From assembly GCA_003342895.1 (NCBI GenBank), contig PTFA01000490.1, positions 79,458 to 143,457 of the forward strand: a DNA stretch of 64,000 bases, given 5' to 3'. The notes under the pieces were generated by a model. The model made no database searches. It was not told the origin of the DNA and saw only the letters and a list, made by a program, of their open reading frames with translations. Below are positions 1 through 14,000 of the stretch, piece after piece (the stretch's first letter is position 1; every line of letters starts with the position of its first letter). Both the position numbers and the translations under genes were made by a program. This DNA comes from Casuarius casuarius (taxonomy: Eukaryota > Chordata > Aves > Casuariiformes > Casuariidae).

Positions 1-98
1 GATGAATCGGAAAGGATTTTTGGAAGCACTTTCCCAAGCATACAGCTGTAAGTGTCCCCACAGTCAATAGCTCAGGTCAGAGGCTCAGTGTTTCCTAC

Positions 99-3000
99 CA
101 CAGCTCCAGAAGCTGGCTGCACTATCCAGGCGTACTCCGGGCGGATCAGCCGTAAGCAGTTAATAGCAGCAAGGAAACAGTTTCCTTGTTTCTGGAGCCC
201 TCGGAGCGTCCGCACCTCCCTGCCTAGGCGCATGCCGTATTCAAACATCACCGTTCCAGCTGAAGAGAGAAGGGGAACACATCAGCCCCACCACCTTTCC
301 CTGCGGGCAGCACAAGACCCAGGACAGGCCACCCCACAGGGGTAGGGCGAGCGGTGTCCCAAATAGGCTGGCTGTTCTGCTAAAACGTGCCCACCCCGAG
401 CCTCACCCTTGCGATAGTTGTGACGGTAGATATGGAAAGCATACAGCAGTTCGTAGTAATTGTGGGTCATCAGGTCCACTGCTCGAGCATGAGATTCGAT
501 GATCCCCACAACCTGCAGCACACAGAGGCTCAATCAGGTTGACCACCCCCTTTAAGAGAGGAGTTTGCCCCCCTCATCCCAGTACAGGAGGATTACCTCA
601 TTATGGAGGTTCACATAGGGGAACTCCACCAGGTCCTGGAGCTGGGAGCGCTCACAGAGAACCACCACTAGCTGGCGCAGACAGTCCAGCTGCCTGCAAA
701 GAGGAAAGGACAACCATTCCGGAGGAGCTGAGAAAGAGAGCGTGAACAAACCGCTCTCCAGGATGCCCAGCTTTTAAGCCACGAACATGCCGCCTTGGAT
801 GAGCTGTGTAGGCTTTTCCGGCCCAAGGAAGCAACTAGTGTTTGGCTTAGGACTAGAGATCCTTTCAGACTACATTCACGTTGGAAACAAAAATCCTGGA
901 CAGCAGAGACAGAGCCTCCTCTGTGACTGTAAGAGTCACTCAAGAAGGCAATCTCCCTCCCTCAGCACTATTTGGTAAGATTTTCTTCAGCCTCAATTTT
1001 ACAATACATTCCGACTTCTTATATGAACATCCGGGACTCCAGCTTCCAGCCATTCCTACTCATACCCGTCTCCACTAGCATGAAGCTTCCTCTGTCCAAT
1101 TCATTTCCCACAAGGTACTCAGGCCAAATTCAATCCCAACTCTTTTCTTTAGTAACTAAATTGATTGGACTCCTAAAGCTTTTCAAAATACAATGCCACC
1201 TTCAACTCTTCAGTCATTCTTTTGGCTTTTCTCTGAATTAGCTCCTAGGCTTTTTCTTTTTCCACTCTTTTTGATAGTGCTGATCCCAGTTGAACACAGC
1301 TACTGATGTTCAGTCCTTACAGGAATGAAGTATGTTTTTTTAAAACATACTTTTGTACAAACTAAAACTGAACCTCTCAACGCAGCAGTCATGTCCTGCA
1401 CGAAAGTATCATTTTCCTTTCACTTTAAAGTAAAAACTGAAAGAGGCAGACACATACACAGATCTCCAACACAGGTAAATCAAAAGACAAAAAACTGTCA
1501 CTCACCTGCTTGGATCTGGGTTTTGTGTTAAGGCCACATATGCTTCACTGTTATGTCCTAAATCCAAGTGGTGTTTGAAGATGCAAGTCCTCAAAGTAGC
1601 CTAAGAACACCAAAGAGCATGAACCAGCATATTTCAAGTTAAATAAATTTAAAAAAAGAAGAAAACCCCAACAAACATTACCAGCTTCCATAAGAAAACA
1701 TCAAGATGCAGAAGAAATAATGTGTACCTGACTTCTCCAGTCATCCGCTGCTTCCATTATAGCCAGGGTAGCCAGCTGGATGACCAGTTCTGGTAAACCA
1801 ACCATGTCCAATAAGCGCAGAACCTGAAGATGACAATATTCTAGTGTTGGCTACAGCAGTACTGAAGTGAGGCTGGGGAGGGTTTAGTTTGTTTTTAAGA
1901 ACTACTCCAGCCCCCACTAACCATAAGAGCAGTCAGAAGATTTTGCCAATGTTTCTAAGTGATTAGATTGAAAGAAGAAAGATTTTGGTAAATCGCAGAT
2001 GTCTGAACCAAGTCCCAGCACAACAGGCCCTGGCTACGGCTTTTCTGAAGGATTTCATCTCTGCAGGAGCGCAAGTTTTCTGACTGTTTTAACATTAACG
2101 GCTACAGTAAAACCCTGTAACAGACAGAAACAATTCTGTCCCCAAGCATGCACACAACTGTATCAGAGAGCTAAGTCCCACCTCCAAGGGCACCTGACAA
2201 CTCTTGTATTTTATGTATTTTAAAACCAGGGAATCCTTTACAGTAAGTCCAGGTCCTAGCTTGCAGTCTGTCTGAACCATGCTATCATGTGAGAAGAAAG
2301 ATTCCATCTCAGTTTAAAGCCATTAAGTGTAATTTGTCTCAAAGCTTAATAACCTTCCCTTAAGCATACATCTTACATCGGGTCTGGACATGCCTAGCTT
2401 CTACTTCCAGCAGCGAGATCTCATCCCGCCTTTTTCTGCTGGATCAAAGTCCTCTGCTATTAGGAAACTAATAGGAGGAAAGTATATAGTATTAGGTACT
2501 TGTACTAGTTACTACTAGTTACCTAGTACATTCTAGTCACGTCTTCGCCATCCCCCAAAGAAACTACATAGACTACTATGAAGTTTCCCAACAGAATATG
2601 TTTTTTAAATCTCAAGTCATTTCCCCTGAAAGGTGAGGATTAAGGAGGAAGTCTCTCTCCAAACAGTATCTTTGTGGGATGACTCAGTGCTGACCTGCTT
2701 GGTTGGGACCACGTATATTGGACTGGCTCAGCCGTACCTTGTTATAGTACTGCAGACGTGGAGTGGAGACCATCTCACCTTCCTCAGCTTGGATCAGCCT
2801 GTCCAAGAACTCTTCTCTTCCTACCTCTGATGCAGCTTGACAGAAACAGTCCAAAGCCTAGAACAACACCAGAAAGCAGCTCACACGTGCCCCTGGGGGG
2901 ACTGACTCAATCTGATATACTGGTGTGAGGACAGTGCTGTCCAGTCTAGCCCCAACATGCAGGATCTGCTGGCCCCAAGCTAACAACAGCTTCCCTAGGA

Positions 3001-6000
3001 GCAAATCCTGCTGTCCCCGTCCAGACCTGTTCTTTGCCAAAAGAGGGTAGAGTTCAACAGATCAACATTTCTGACTCAAAAAGTTGCAAAGAATGGAGGG
3101 AAAAAAAAGAAGCTGAAGAGACAAGGCTTGCTGTCATTTCTGCAGTCTCTCCTGCACTCCCTAGGTTCTGGTAGCTCCTAAATGATTTGTTCAGGATTGG
3201 GCCCATCCTCATCCCATTCTGCTGTGAGCCCTGTTCCACATGCTCATCACCCCAGCACCATCAGCACACAGATATGTACCCTCTCATTCATCCTAGGTTA
3301 TGCAGCTAGCACAGGCCCTGGTGTCCAGGTCAGATCCTCCCCACCCTTCTCCCCTCCCTGTTCAAACTTTAGCTCTCAGTTGCTATATTCAGCAGTCCAG
3401 GAGCCCAACAAGGTAGATGTCAGGCTGCGAATACACGGTAGGCAGGGGACTGTCCCTAGCAGTCTCACCTATGTGCCATTAGGCAAGTCCAAGCACTCAC
3501 TGTGCATGTGCACTGGAAAACTGTCTTTCCCTGCAGCATGAACACCAACAGTGCGAGCTGCTGGGAGGGCACTGATTCATGCAAAACCCTACCTGCGCGC
3601 TTCCTCCCTCCCAAGGAGAAGGGTTGCAGCTCCAAACCATGGAGGGGAGGCAATGCTGGAAGGAGAACAGTGTCTTACCTTGTGCCCCTCACCCATGACA
3701 AGGTAACATCTGCCCATCATGAAGCAGCAGGAGCCCATGTTCACATGGCACCATGGCTGCAGCAGGCGAATGTACTCCTGCAGGAAGGAACAGGAGTTTT
3801 TATGCAGGTCAGCACACGCTTGTGAGCTGCAGGCACCCAGTACCAGAAGAAAGAATGGAGGGTTTAGGTCTCTAACCCCAAAGCACTATTTTGGTGACAC
3901 CCTTAGCTGTGGTGTTCACAGAAATCCAGGTTGAGGGCTAGTTTCCGTGACCTCAAAGTCCCTTTGGTGCACAGATGGGGAGACAACCCCCACAATCTCC
4001 TAGTAGACAGCCTGCCTTGATCAGCTCCAGTGTCTGTACAAAAGACACCAGAAAGGGCACCTGATATCCCCACAAATCAGATACAATGCTCTCTAAAGCT
4101 GCTACATACCTGCTGCAGGGAACCATAAAGGAGATGTTGCACTGGTGTGAACAGAGCATGAATGAGAGCGTGCATGTGTGAAGGTACCAGGAGAGCAGGC
4201 AGAGCAGGCATTAAGTGTTATTTGTGCAGCAGGGCAGGAGACTGAGACCAGTTGTGGCATCCAGGATAGATCATGGATTCCAGCACCAACTGACAGGCAT
4301 CAGGTGGAGTGCTGATGGCACTAAGGATGCACCACGGATAAGGCCAAAGCACAGACACTGGCCAAAACCAGGGTGATACAACTCAACCTGGCCCTGCACC
4401 TTCTTTGGCAAAAGAATACAAAAGCTACAAAACGTCATCACCAATCAAAAAGGTGGAAGACATGAGGAAGATGCAATAGCTGGCATCCTTTGTCTTCCAT
4501 GCCTCAGAAGGGATTCTGGCCAGACCACTGGCACACTTGTCTTGGTGCGCACAAGTATAAAAGAATGTGCAAGTGAAATCAGTGATGGAATGAGTATCAG
4601 TGACAGCAGTTTTTTTTTTTTAAAAGAACAGATTCCACAATGCTATACTAGCTATCGACACAGTTACGTTAGCTGCCACAGTACCTTCTTCTGAAGGGCT
4701 ACAAGGGAACAAAACCAACAGCACCACAGGTTTCCCTGGGAGAGTGGTGTTTGCTCTTTGCATTGAAAGGAAGAGNGATGTGCCAGCCTCACTAGCTGGA
4801 CACCACGACTCAGGGGGAAGGGACACGCAGGAGCCAGGGCCCATCAGTAAAGTGTGTAAATGCAATGCCACCAGCACATATACCTTGCCTAGCCCAGCCA
4901 CAGCTCCACCAAAACCCACGTGGCAATGTGTCCTCTGATCCTGGATTCACTGCTCAAATTAGCCAGCTATAAGAGATAAAACCCACCCCAGACTTGCCCA
5001 ACAGCTTGTCATACAGAATAAGCAATAAGGGAGGCTTGGCGCTCATCCCAGGCCAGTGCGTTGGTCACTAGACCTTCTCTGTGCCTGCCTGTTACTCACA
5101 GGATGCTTCCTGTATCTCCGTTTGGGTCACCGTGTTCACATTCACAGGCAAATCTGGTGTTAGCTCACTGAGGTCAATGCACTTAATCCAAGTTTACGTG
5201 ACCAACTGGGATCAGTAAGCATAAGAGAAAGTAGCAGGGGAGGAGGAAGAGCCTGCTCTTGCAGAGATAAAAGCCTCTCACATGTCCTCGAGGCAGGACA
5301 CAAGTGAGACAAAAGCATTGCAAGGAATTTCAAAGTGTGCTCGCGCCATGAGAGACTGTAGCACTGTGCACAGATGTCAAGAGGCAGAATGATGTCGTCC
5401 AAACCATCTTGGCATTTCCTGGCTCAGAAGCTTTGCAGATTTGACATTCTTCTCAGCAAGAACATGAACACAAAAGAAAGTAATTCAGCCCCCAGGTGTA
5501 AAGGGCTGAGAGAACAGAAGTCTTGCTAAAACATATAGGAAAAAACATCTCATTAATAACACACAAGGACTGCCATCAGAAGGGGAATGAAATGTGTCAC
5601 ATGGCACTACAGACAAGGAATCACACAATTCAGAATTAGAGCAGAAGCAGCTACAACTACCAAGCCTCTAAAGAGCATGGGAAGAAACAGTGCAAGAAAT
5701 AATGTCCAGAAATATAACAGCCTGTGGAGACACCTGAAAATAAGTAGTTCACTCATATTGCTACCAAGACATCGAATGTGTAGCCAGTTATGGAAAGATC
5801 GATGGACATTTCTTACACCACATTTTACTCATAAGGACATTTAAGATATAAATGAGCCCTCCTGAAATTTTATCTTCAGTCTAGCAGCAGAAATACATCT
5901 CCTGAATGCCTGATCTTGAGGCCAATACGCTTGCGATTGTACCACAGAAAGGGTTATGGGGTATACCAGCAGCTAACAGGTGATTACGTTACAGGTTTGC

Positions 6001-8022
6001 TATGATACTTCAACAAGATCACAAACAAGTTACTTGCCCACAGTTTCATACTATCAGACAAGTCCTGGGAGATTGAACTTCTCCATAAAAAGGGTATATA
6101 ATAATCCTGAGCATTTCTTTTTGGACATTGTTGAAAATAAAAGATGAAACCCATAAAGCAGACCATCTTAAATTAACCTGCAACAAACTCACTGCTGCAC
6201 TTTCCAGGTGTGAGACACTTAACAAAAAGCCCTTCAGTTAGAGGCTGAGATGGACACTAAAGGGAAAGAGATGGCTGCACAAGGAAGATGGAAGATATTT
6301 GCTACCTTACATTTGTTTACTGTGTTTATATGACACCGGATATGACATATGACAAAGATTTCCGATAGCTCTCCAAAAGAGCGGTTCCTTATAGCCAACT
6401 TCATCTATGGGGCAAACTTCCAGCCCATCATCTCCAGAAAGGAAAATGGGAGCAGAGAGCTTGGGAAGATTAGCTCACATCTGAGCTCACAAAGCAGCAA
6501 CTACGGGAAAGCAGAACAAACTCCAACGACTGCAAAGATGCAGTCTTGGGTAGACAGGGCTTTTCTAAGTGTAGGTCAGGCAGCTGTGAATGGAGACTGC
6601 CTTGTGTTACACCTCTGCATCAGCCAAGGTGCAGACCTGCTATTGAAAAAAGAAACCAGTGCATGGGAAGAGAAAATTGCACTCACTGCTCTCTTCTTTC
6701 AGCTCCCAAAGGCAAAAACAGCACTGTTTTTGCAACCTTAGCTGCAACAATACACTCCAGTAAATCTATCAAGGAGGAGAGCCGTAGCACACTCCAAGTG
6801 AAGACATGCAAACAGGTCTCCCAAAGAGATTGCTGTCGGGCAAGAGTCAAAAGCAGCAGCTGATGCAACAACCTCCGTGTGCAAGGGAGGCAGGAAAGTT
6901 ACTCCTAGGAAAATTGCAGGCTCATAGTGCTAAAAGACTGTTCTTTAGCAACACCATCCTTTCGTGTGCCCTTGCTGACTCCAGGGCACGTTTGCATGCC
7001 AAGCCGCTCCTGGCCCCAGCAGTACTTTCCCAGCTGTGCAAAGTAAGGCATTTGGCATTTTCTAGAGCTTCACTGCACAAGGATTGTTAGAGAGACAGAA
7101 CAAAGAACTCACCTGCAGCTGGGTGTACTGACAGCTCCCCATCAAACACTCTGGAAAGAGGAAACCAGGATTGCTGGGCCACCTGAGCAGAGGTTAAGGA
7201 ACAGAGTAGTAGTAGTCCAGACAGCTTGAAGCAATACTCTGAAACTTTGTGTGCCTCTCTCAGTTTGTGGGAGGGAAGGAGAGAAGATTAAGCTGCTCTT
7301 TACACAACTCATTATTCTGTAATAAGATTTATCCATATTAGAGCAAAACCATTAGTATATCTAATCCACAACTACCCAAATCCTGTTACCCTTCCCAATC
7401 TCCCAGCATCACTTGTTGCCAGGACAAGTTTCTAGAACTCAGGGGCTTAAAGTCAGAAATTCAAATCCGTTCTTGTGCCCCTAAACAGGATGAATTCTGT
7501 GAAACCTTAAATACCCACAAATCCCACAAACACTAATAACAGTCACTTGTTCAGGAGACTTGTTTTGGAGATTCGGGTTTGGAAAATGTTGCTTTTGAAA
7601 CTGCACAGGGTCTCTCATGGAGATGGCCAACTTACTGCTCCACCACCATAACCCTTCTACTAATCCCAACCCTCCTCTCACAAACTTGCCAACACATTCA
7701 GCCTCACGACATGGATGTGATACGCAGCCTTCATACAGTCTCGCAGAACTCACGTGGCAGCCCCACACAGGGGCTGCAGCACTGCCATGCTGCACAAAAA
7801 CTTCCACTAATTACAGCACAGCAAGACAGAACACCTTGCCGTGGGTTTACAGCCAAGGATACAGGAGTGGCAGAAAGTCAGCCACTACTGCGGTAATAAG
7901 ATGGGGCCAATTCAAACTTGTTTCAGCCAGAGAGGTGTTCGGTTGCGAGAAGAGTCGAGATATGATGTGCTTTCTGGCCACTTCCTGGAAGAACAGCTCC
8001 ACAATCGTTTGAGGGCTGGATA
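99..8022 (-). CDS. NUP160: NUP160 exons 19-27: solenoid, last coding part in the window
   Basis: Exons: 7863-8022, 7113-7182, 3679-3777, 2738-2857, 1728-1823, 1506-1600, 597-693, 407-512, 99-259, giving residues 775-1109. Conserved runs include SSPQTIVELFFQEVARKH, GRCYLVMGEGHK, STPRLQYYNKVLRLLD, GLPELVIQLAT, QLDCLRQLVVVLCERS and LRLIRPEYAWIVQP. The last exon ends in a GTAGGA donor at 98-93. Bases 1-98 read as intron, so the remaining exons are off the left edge. Confidence 0.92.
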
Positions 8023-11000
8023 CTAAAATACAAGTTAAAGAAACACTGAGAACAGGGCCCATGGCAGACCTCCCACTTTCTACATTGAGCTGCTATGCTG
8101 GGCTCATCAGCTCAAACATCACAGATTAAGTCACAACAAAACAAAAAGCACGTTCAACACCCCAATTTGTTGGTTTTGGATTCCTCTTGACATCTGCTGG
8201 TTAAGTCAGAGGCGGTAGCAGGAGATGAAAGAGCCACACGCTGCAATGTTTATTAACTGCAACTCAATTATAACACGAAAAAAAAAGAGCTGTGCTTTCT
8301 CTCCAATTGTGCTATTAGCAATTCGCCTGTAGCTCTCCAACGCTACTGAGTGTTTTGCAGGGCAGAGCTGAGGGAGTGCTGACTTTGCTATCTGGCTCTG
8401 TTCAAATGTCTCCCTTCTCTTTCCAGTCCCCTAAGCAGTCCCATCTGGCCAATCTCTCAGTAGCTGTTTTCAACGCCTCTCCCCGAGCTGCCACCTCCTT
8501 TTCATCTTTCCCCATGTTTTACATTTTTTTTCCCTGAAGCACAGTGGCCAAACAGGACTTTCCTCATGAATGGGCCAAGAAATAACCCACGACACTGGCA
8601 CACACAAAGGATATTTTCAGTTTCCCTTTAATGCACTGACATTTGCTTTGAGGCAACTGCCTCTTGAACTAATGCTTTCATGGAGAGTTCAGACTCTGAA
8701 GATCTCAGCATGGTTGCAAAGGGCACAAATCCCCCAGGACTGTCAGTAAGTGGAGGTAATTCCTCCCAAACTCACATCCCTTCACACGTGGCACTGCTGC
8801 CTCTGCTTGTAACTGAGCTTCCCACCTATTTTTTCAGCTCGTTCTAAAATACCTCAGCTCTGAAGTTTCATACAAACTACTTTCAGCAGGGTTACTCCTG
8901 TGCATTTTCCTCATACCTTGCTCATCACCTCCTCCTTTAACTCTTTCAAGGAATGCATTTCCCTACTTAAGTTGCCTCATATCATCCCCCATTAGGATCT
9001 TTTTTCCCCAAGACAGTGACTGAAAGCATGTATCTGTCTAGGGTTTGCAGCAAGACTTCTAAAACGTGAATGAATTATCAGCTGCTATTTCCCACTGCTG
9101 TGTTGCTCACAGCTGGTAGCTCACATCTTAACTGTCTGAATTGTGAATCATTAGAAGCATAGACATGTTCTTGGAAAGTATTCTTACATGTTCTCCCTTC
9201 CCTGAGCTGCTGCTTCTGCTCACTGTTGGACAAAGGCTAGCAAGCAGGACAGACATGGTATGACTTGCTACAGTCACTGTAACGTACATGAGTAACGGGT
9301 GAACTCAGCTGATACTACTGGGCCCAGAATTAATACCATTCAGCTGAGCGAGACCTTCCCATTCGGTGTCAGATGACTCAGGCTGAAACAAGACCCATGT
9401 CTCTGGGATAGAAGGTCTGAGTCCAGTGCAGCAGATTTTTTTTTCTTTTTTTTGGTGGACAGCATGACAAACGGCTCCATGCAAAGGGGGTTGTTCAAAC
9501 ATGCCATCCCTCAGCTCACTGCATTAAGCATTTTCCTTGGGTGGCAAAGACACAGAAAACAGTAGCATCCTGATGAGTAACAACCCCTGTAACTCTAGCA
9601 CTGCTAGGGGGATACACACTTGAACTTCGCTAAAAGGCAAAGCTCCTTACTGATGCTCAGAACAGTTTTTCATGCAGCTGGAAAGTTACACACAACCACT
9701 TCACTAAAAGAACATTGCTGGGATTGCAAAATCCAGCAGGCACAGCACAGAAACTGCTGTACTAAAGGGGCTAAACCATCCCCCTCAGTCATAGACTGAG
9801 CAATCAACTTCCTCTGGAAAGAAAGGCCTGATTTAGAGAGAGGAAGGTCAACCTCCAAAATCAGGAATCCCCCCAAATCAGACTTTTTTGAAAGATTCGA
9901 CTATCAGTCTTAAAGAAGTAATAACAAAAATTGAGAGCTGCTGAACTGTGGACATATCTTACCCAGTTTATGAGGTGTTATGGCAGTAGTGTCTGCTAAC
10001 TCCAATACAGACAGATGCTGCAGATTAGATTCCCTAGAGAAAAAAAAAGCCATCAGTGAAAAGACAACAAAAGGCACCTCCCGCTTTAAGCGTACTCATT
10101 GTTCAACTCAAATCACTCCTACCACTGAAAAAGGCAATGCTGCATGGAGCACTGAACCCTCACACCACAGAATTAGCATAAGCGTAAGGACTCAACTCAA
10201 ACAGAAAAAAAAAAAAAAAAGAGAGAAAACAAACCCAAAACAGTACGGCCTGACTCCTACAGTGAGATTCCCAGAGCAATCACCACCTCCTCATCCTGGT
10301 AAGGGCATTTCAGGAGGATTTAGCAGAAACCCACATCAATCAGAGGCAGAGTGGAAAGGAAGAGACTTACAGTGTGTCAACAGGGACGTCCGAAGCGAGG
10401 CACTGGCTTGCCCACCTGATCAGATAGTACGACAGGAGCAGAGGAGAGGTGCGGTGCAGCAGGTCCTGCTGAGACTGGAACAGCTGTCCCCCTCCTATAA
10501 CCATCTGCAAGGAAACCACAGAGGTTGGCACGCCAAGAGGCCAAGCCCGGAGAGCAACAGCAGGACGAGGACAATCAGCAAGTTTTGTATCAGGCCCAAC
10601 TCATTCCTCCTGCTAACGCGAAGGTGGCCAACAGCCTGGCAGTCAACCAGACCCACTCAGACCACGAGCGGTACTCCTGCATGTACCAGAATAACCCAGA
10701 CACAAATTACAGTGTCACCTTAGTAGTAGGGGATGAACAAACTCTTCTGGTGGCCCAGACCACATGGGGAAAGTTGAACAAGCAAAGCTATGGGCATAAG
10801 GACTGCTTCTCTACACTACAAACACCAGCACCACACTCGGTGTGCCTGTTGATATCAGGGACACCAACAAAGAGGGGCTTCGCATTGTTGTGACAATGCT
10901 GCTTAGAGGGAAAGAAAACAGCTTTGCTACACAGACCATCTCCCAGCCTAGCTCTGCTGTCCAGGGACTGCATTCCTTCATGCTCCAGCCAGAAGCAGCA

Positions 11001-14000
11001 TGGCCAGGGAATGTGGAAGGGAAAGCAATCCACACTCGTGAAGGACACAGGCGTGTCAAAGAGGGAAAAGAGCAGTTCCTAACCAAGCGAGCAGCACAGG
11101 TCACATGCCTTACTGGTCTGTGAGAAAGCTTGGCACCAGAAGGACACCTTGCAACATGCTCTAAGTGCTACCAGAGTGACCTTATCCGGGAAGAAGGGGA
11201 TTTCTTTTAAATCAAGAAACTAAAGCAGTAATGATTCCAAGTAAATAATATTGGTTTAAACAAAGTTCCCCTTGCCTGGGGACCTGTTCCCATCCCTTGT
11301 GTTCCACTCAAACCATCAGCATAACCACCTGTGCGGTCACACAGCGAACAGGATCAACCCAGACCAGTCTACCACAATCATAAACACAGCTGCCACCACA
11401 GCAGCTGCTTACACTGGCTGAAGCAGCCCTCACACAGAAGGTGAAATCACAGCCTTTGTGTAAATGCCACCGCTACGATACAAAGGTGCTGTGCACTGTG
11501 CTGCCAAAGAACAAGGCCACAGTCAGTTTGGGCATTCTAGGCTGCAGAGTGGTGTGGGAGTGATGGGGAATAGATGGAAGAACTGTATGTGCCCAAGCAG
11601 CACTATTTCGAAATGGCTAGAAATGATGTCCTCCTCCCACAGAGGGGAGCAACGAAGTTTTGCTTTCTATTTTCTGGATACTCAGTATGGAAACAGGGAG
11701 TTAGGGTGTGTCAGCAGTGCACTGCTTTACTTAGGATGATGGAAATCACTGGATGAGAAGAACAGGGCTTGCGAAAGCCTTTTGCTAGTTCCAACAGCCT
11801 CCAGTGTTTTGTTGGAGGAGACACGGCTCAGAATCTGGCATCAGCTGAACCCCAGATCCAGAAAGTTCAAAGCACCGAGAGCGCACTCAGCAGCTTCAAG
11901 GGCTATACTCACAGGATCTCCAAGCCGCAGCAACAGCTGTTGGAGGATCAACAGGTCCCGACATATCAGGAAACGGATCGTGGCAATCTTACACACCCCC
12001 CAGCAAACCACATTGACTGCAGTACCACTACCATACAGCTGGGTGAGGTTCATGCGCACATTTAGAGGCTGAGCTGAAAGATAAAATTACTGGGATAAGG
12101 GTAGGAACTAGGCTAACAAGAACCCTTGCCGAGCAGCTGCTGCTTTCCTAGACTGAACATACTGCTGTAGAGCTCTCACCTCTTTCCACGTCAGCGTCTG
12201 TCTCATAGTCCATTTCTCGGATAAGGACTCCTATGGCATGGATCGGGTTTCTGATCTCCTGCAATTTGCTGTGAATGTCCTCCATCACATTTTCTCTGCA
12301 AGGACAAAGAATTACTTGACAACACGACATTTGAACTCAAGAGGGTTCTTTCTCCTCCCTTGGTGATCCTCTCCGGAAGGGAGTGTATCTGATCAGCTTG
12401 GACATTCCTGAAGGGAATCCTCTTCTGGCTTGGAGTTTTATTACAGTGCCTGCAGGGACCAGTCTATTTATTCCACTCCCCCAGGCTACCAGGAAATAAC
12501 AGTCAGATAGCTGGCATTCCATAGGGTAATGATTTCAGGAGGAGGTTAGCACACTAACCACAGGGCTTGACCAAGACTCTGACCTCTAGCGTCCGCAGGC
12601 ACTTGCTTTCACACTGCAGAGAGGATCGCCTAACCAGAACTCAGCTCTCCTGCTTTGCATCTTGCCTGAGAATGGCTAAAATTTCTGCTCAGGAGGGCCC
12701 AGGCAACAGCAAGCGGGGTCTGGAAGGAAAACCCCACTAGTGCCACCAACATCCATGTTCCCTCATCTCTGAGGGGGCCTGGAGAAGTCTCTTGCAGTGC
12801 AGAAAAAGTCCACACATCCCCAAATGCATTTTGACCTCAGTCAAAGACTGCTCCAGGCAATCTCTGCACAGGCATCCCTACCTCTTCATAGGGGAGTTTA
12901 CGTAAGATATCTCCTTACGTGTCATTAGCTATCAAGTCCTCCAGAATCTGCTCTGCAGCCTTTTCTGGAGGCTGGAGGCGGGAGCAAGCCATTTCCATTA
13001 TGAATGCCATTTCCATGGAAATTGATTCTCCAATCAGTCGAAGGCACTGGACAAGACAGACAACATCACGAGACATCTCCAAATCTGTAATGAAAGAATC
13101 TAACTGTATATTCACAAGAGATTTCAAAATGAAGATGGAAGGACCATTCAAAACCAAGTTAGTTCACCTCATCCCAGAAAGCTACTAGCAGCAGATTGGT
13201 CCCAGCCCTGTTTGTCAGACTGACCCTTCACTGCTAACTACAAGGCCAAATTAAAACTTAGGAGTTGGCAAGGGAAAGATCTGTGCTTTACTGTTTGGAA
13301 AATAAAAAAATACTAATGCAACAGTAAAACAATCAAAGTAAATCCAAAGATTTTTCTTCAGCTGCAGGTTAAGAGGAAATAATTAGTACAACGTAAGAGC
13401 AAAGAAAAACAAGAACAAATGGCTCACATAGCTTAGTTCTAATTTATCTGTCAAGCAGGAACTACTCATATTACGGCAGTTATCCATTTGCAGCCCAACC
13501 TCTCATGGTGAAAGGAGGGTTTTCACATTCTTAGAAGTGATCTGAAAATTCACTTTTGAGGATTACAGGATAAATCATTGGTTTGCAATCCATTTTATGT
13601 ACATTTTTAAAGATTAAGTAACATTTTTTGTGAAGTTTGAAATGGACAGGGCAGAAACTGCTAGCCTCCTAAGAAACGCTGCTCTCCAGGCCTCCAGCTT
13701 TCTTTCCAAACCCTGGAGAACTTCAGAGGCAGAAACAGCTCAGCCAAATGGATGATGATTTTTAAAAAATAAAAATAATAATAATAAAAAAAATCACTCA
13801 AGCATGAAAGTGGAACTTAGGTAATATTTTCCATTGCCTTTTTCTTTGTGAAACATGTGACTGCATGGCTAGCAAAGCATAGAGGGCAGTGTGGCAGCAA
13901 CATCAAGAACAAGTTTTGCACTCCACAGCATTTACTTCCTGGAAAGAGGGAATTGTGTAGTCCTTCCTCAGAGCTTATATGAAAATACTTATGCAAAATC

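Noticed and set aside
9980..10723. 247-codon plus-strand frame
   Set aside because: Antisense through NUP160 exons 17 and 18 and their introns; low-complexity lysine run and no homology.
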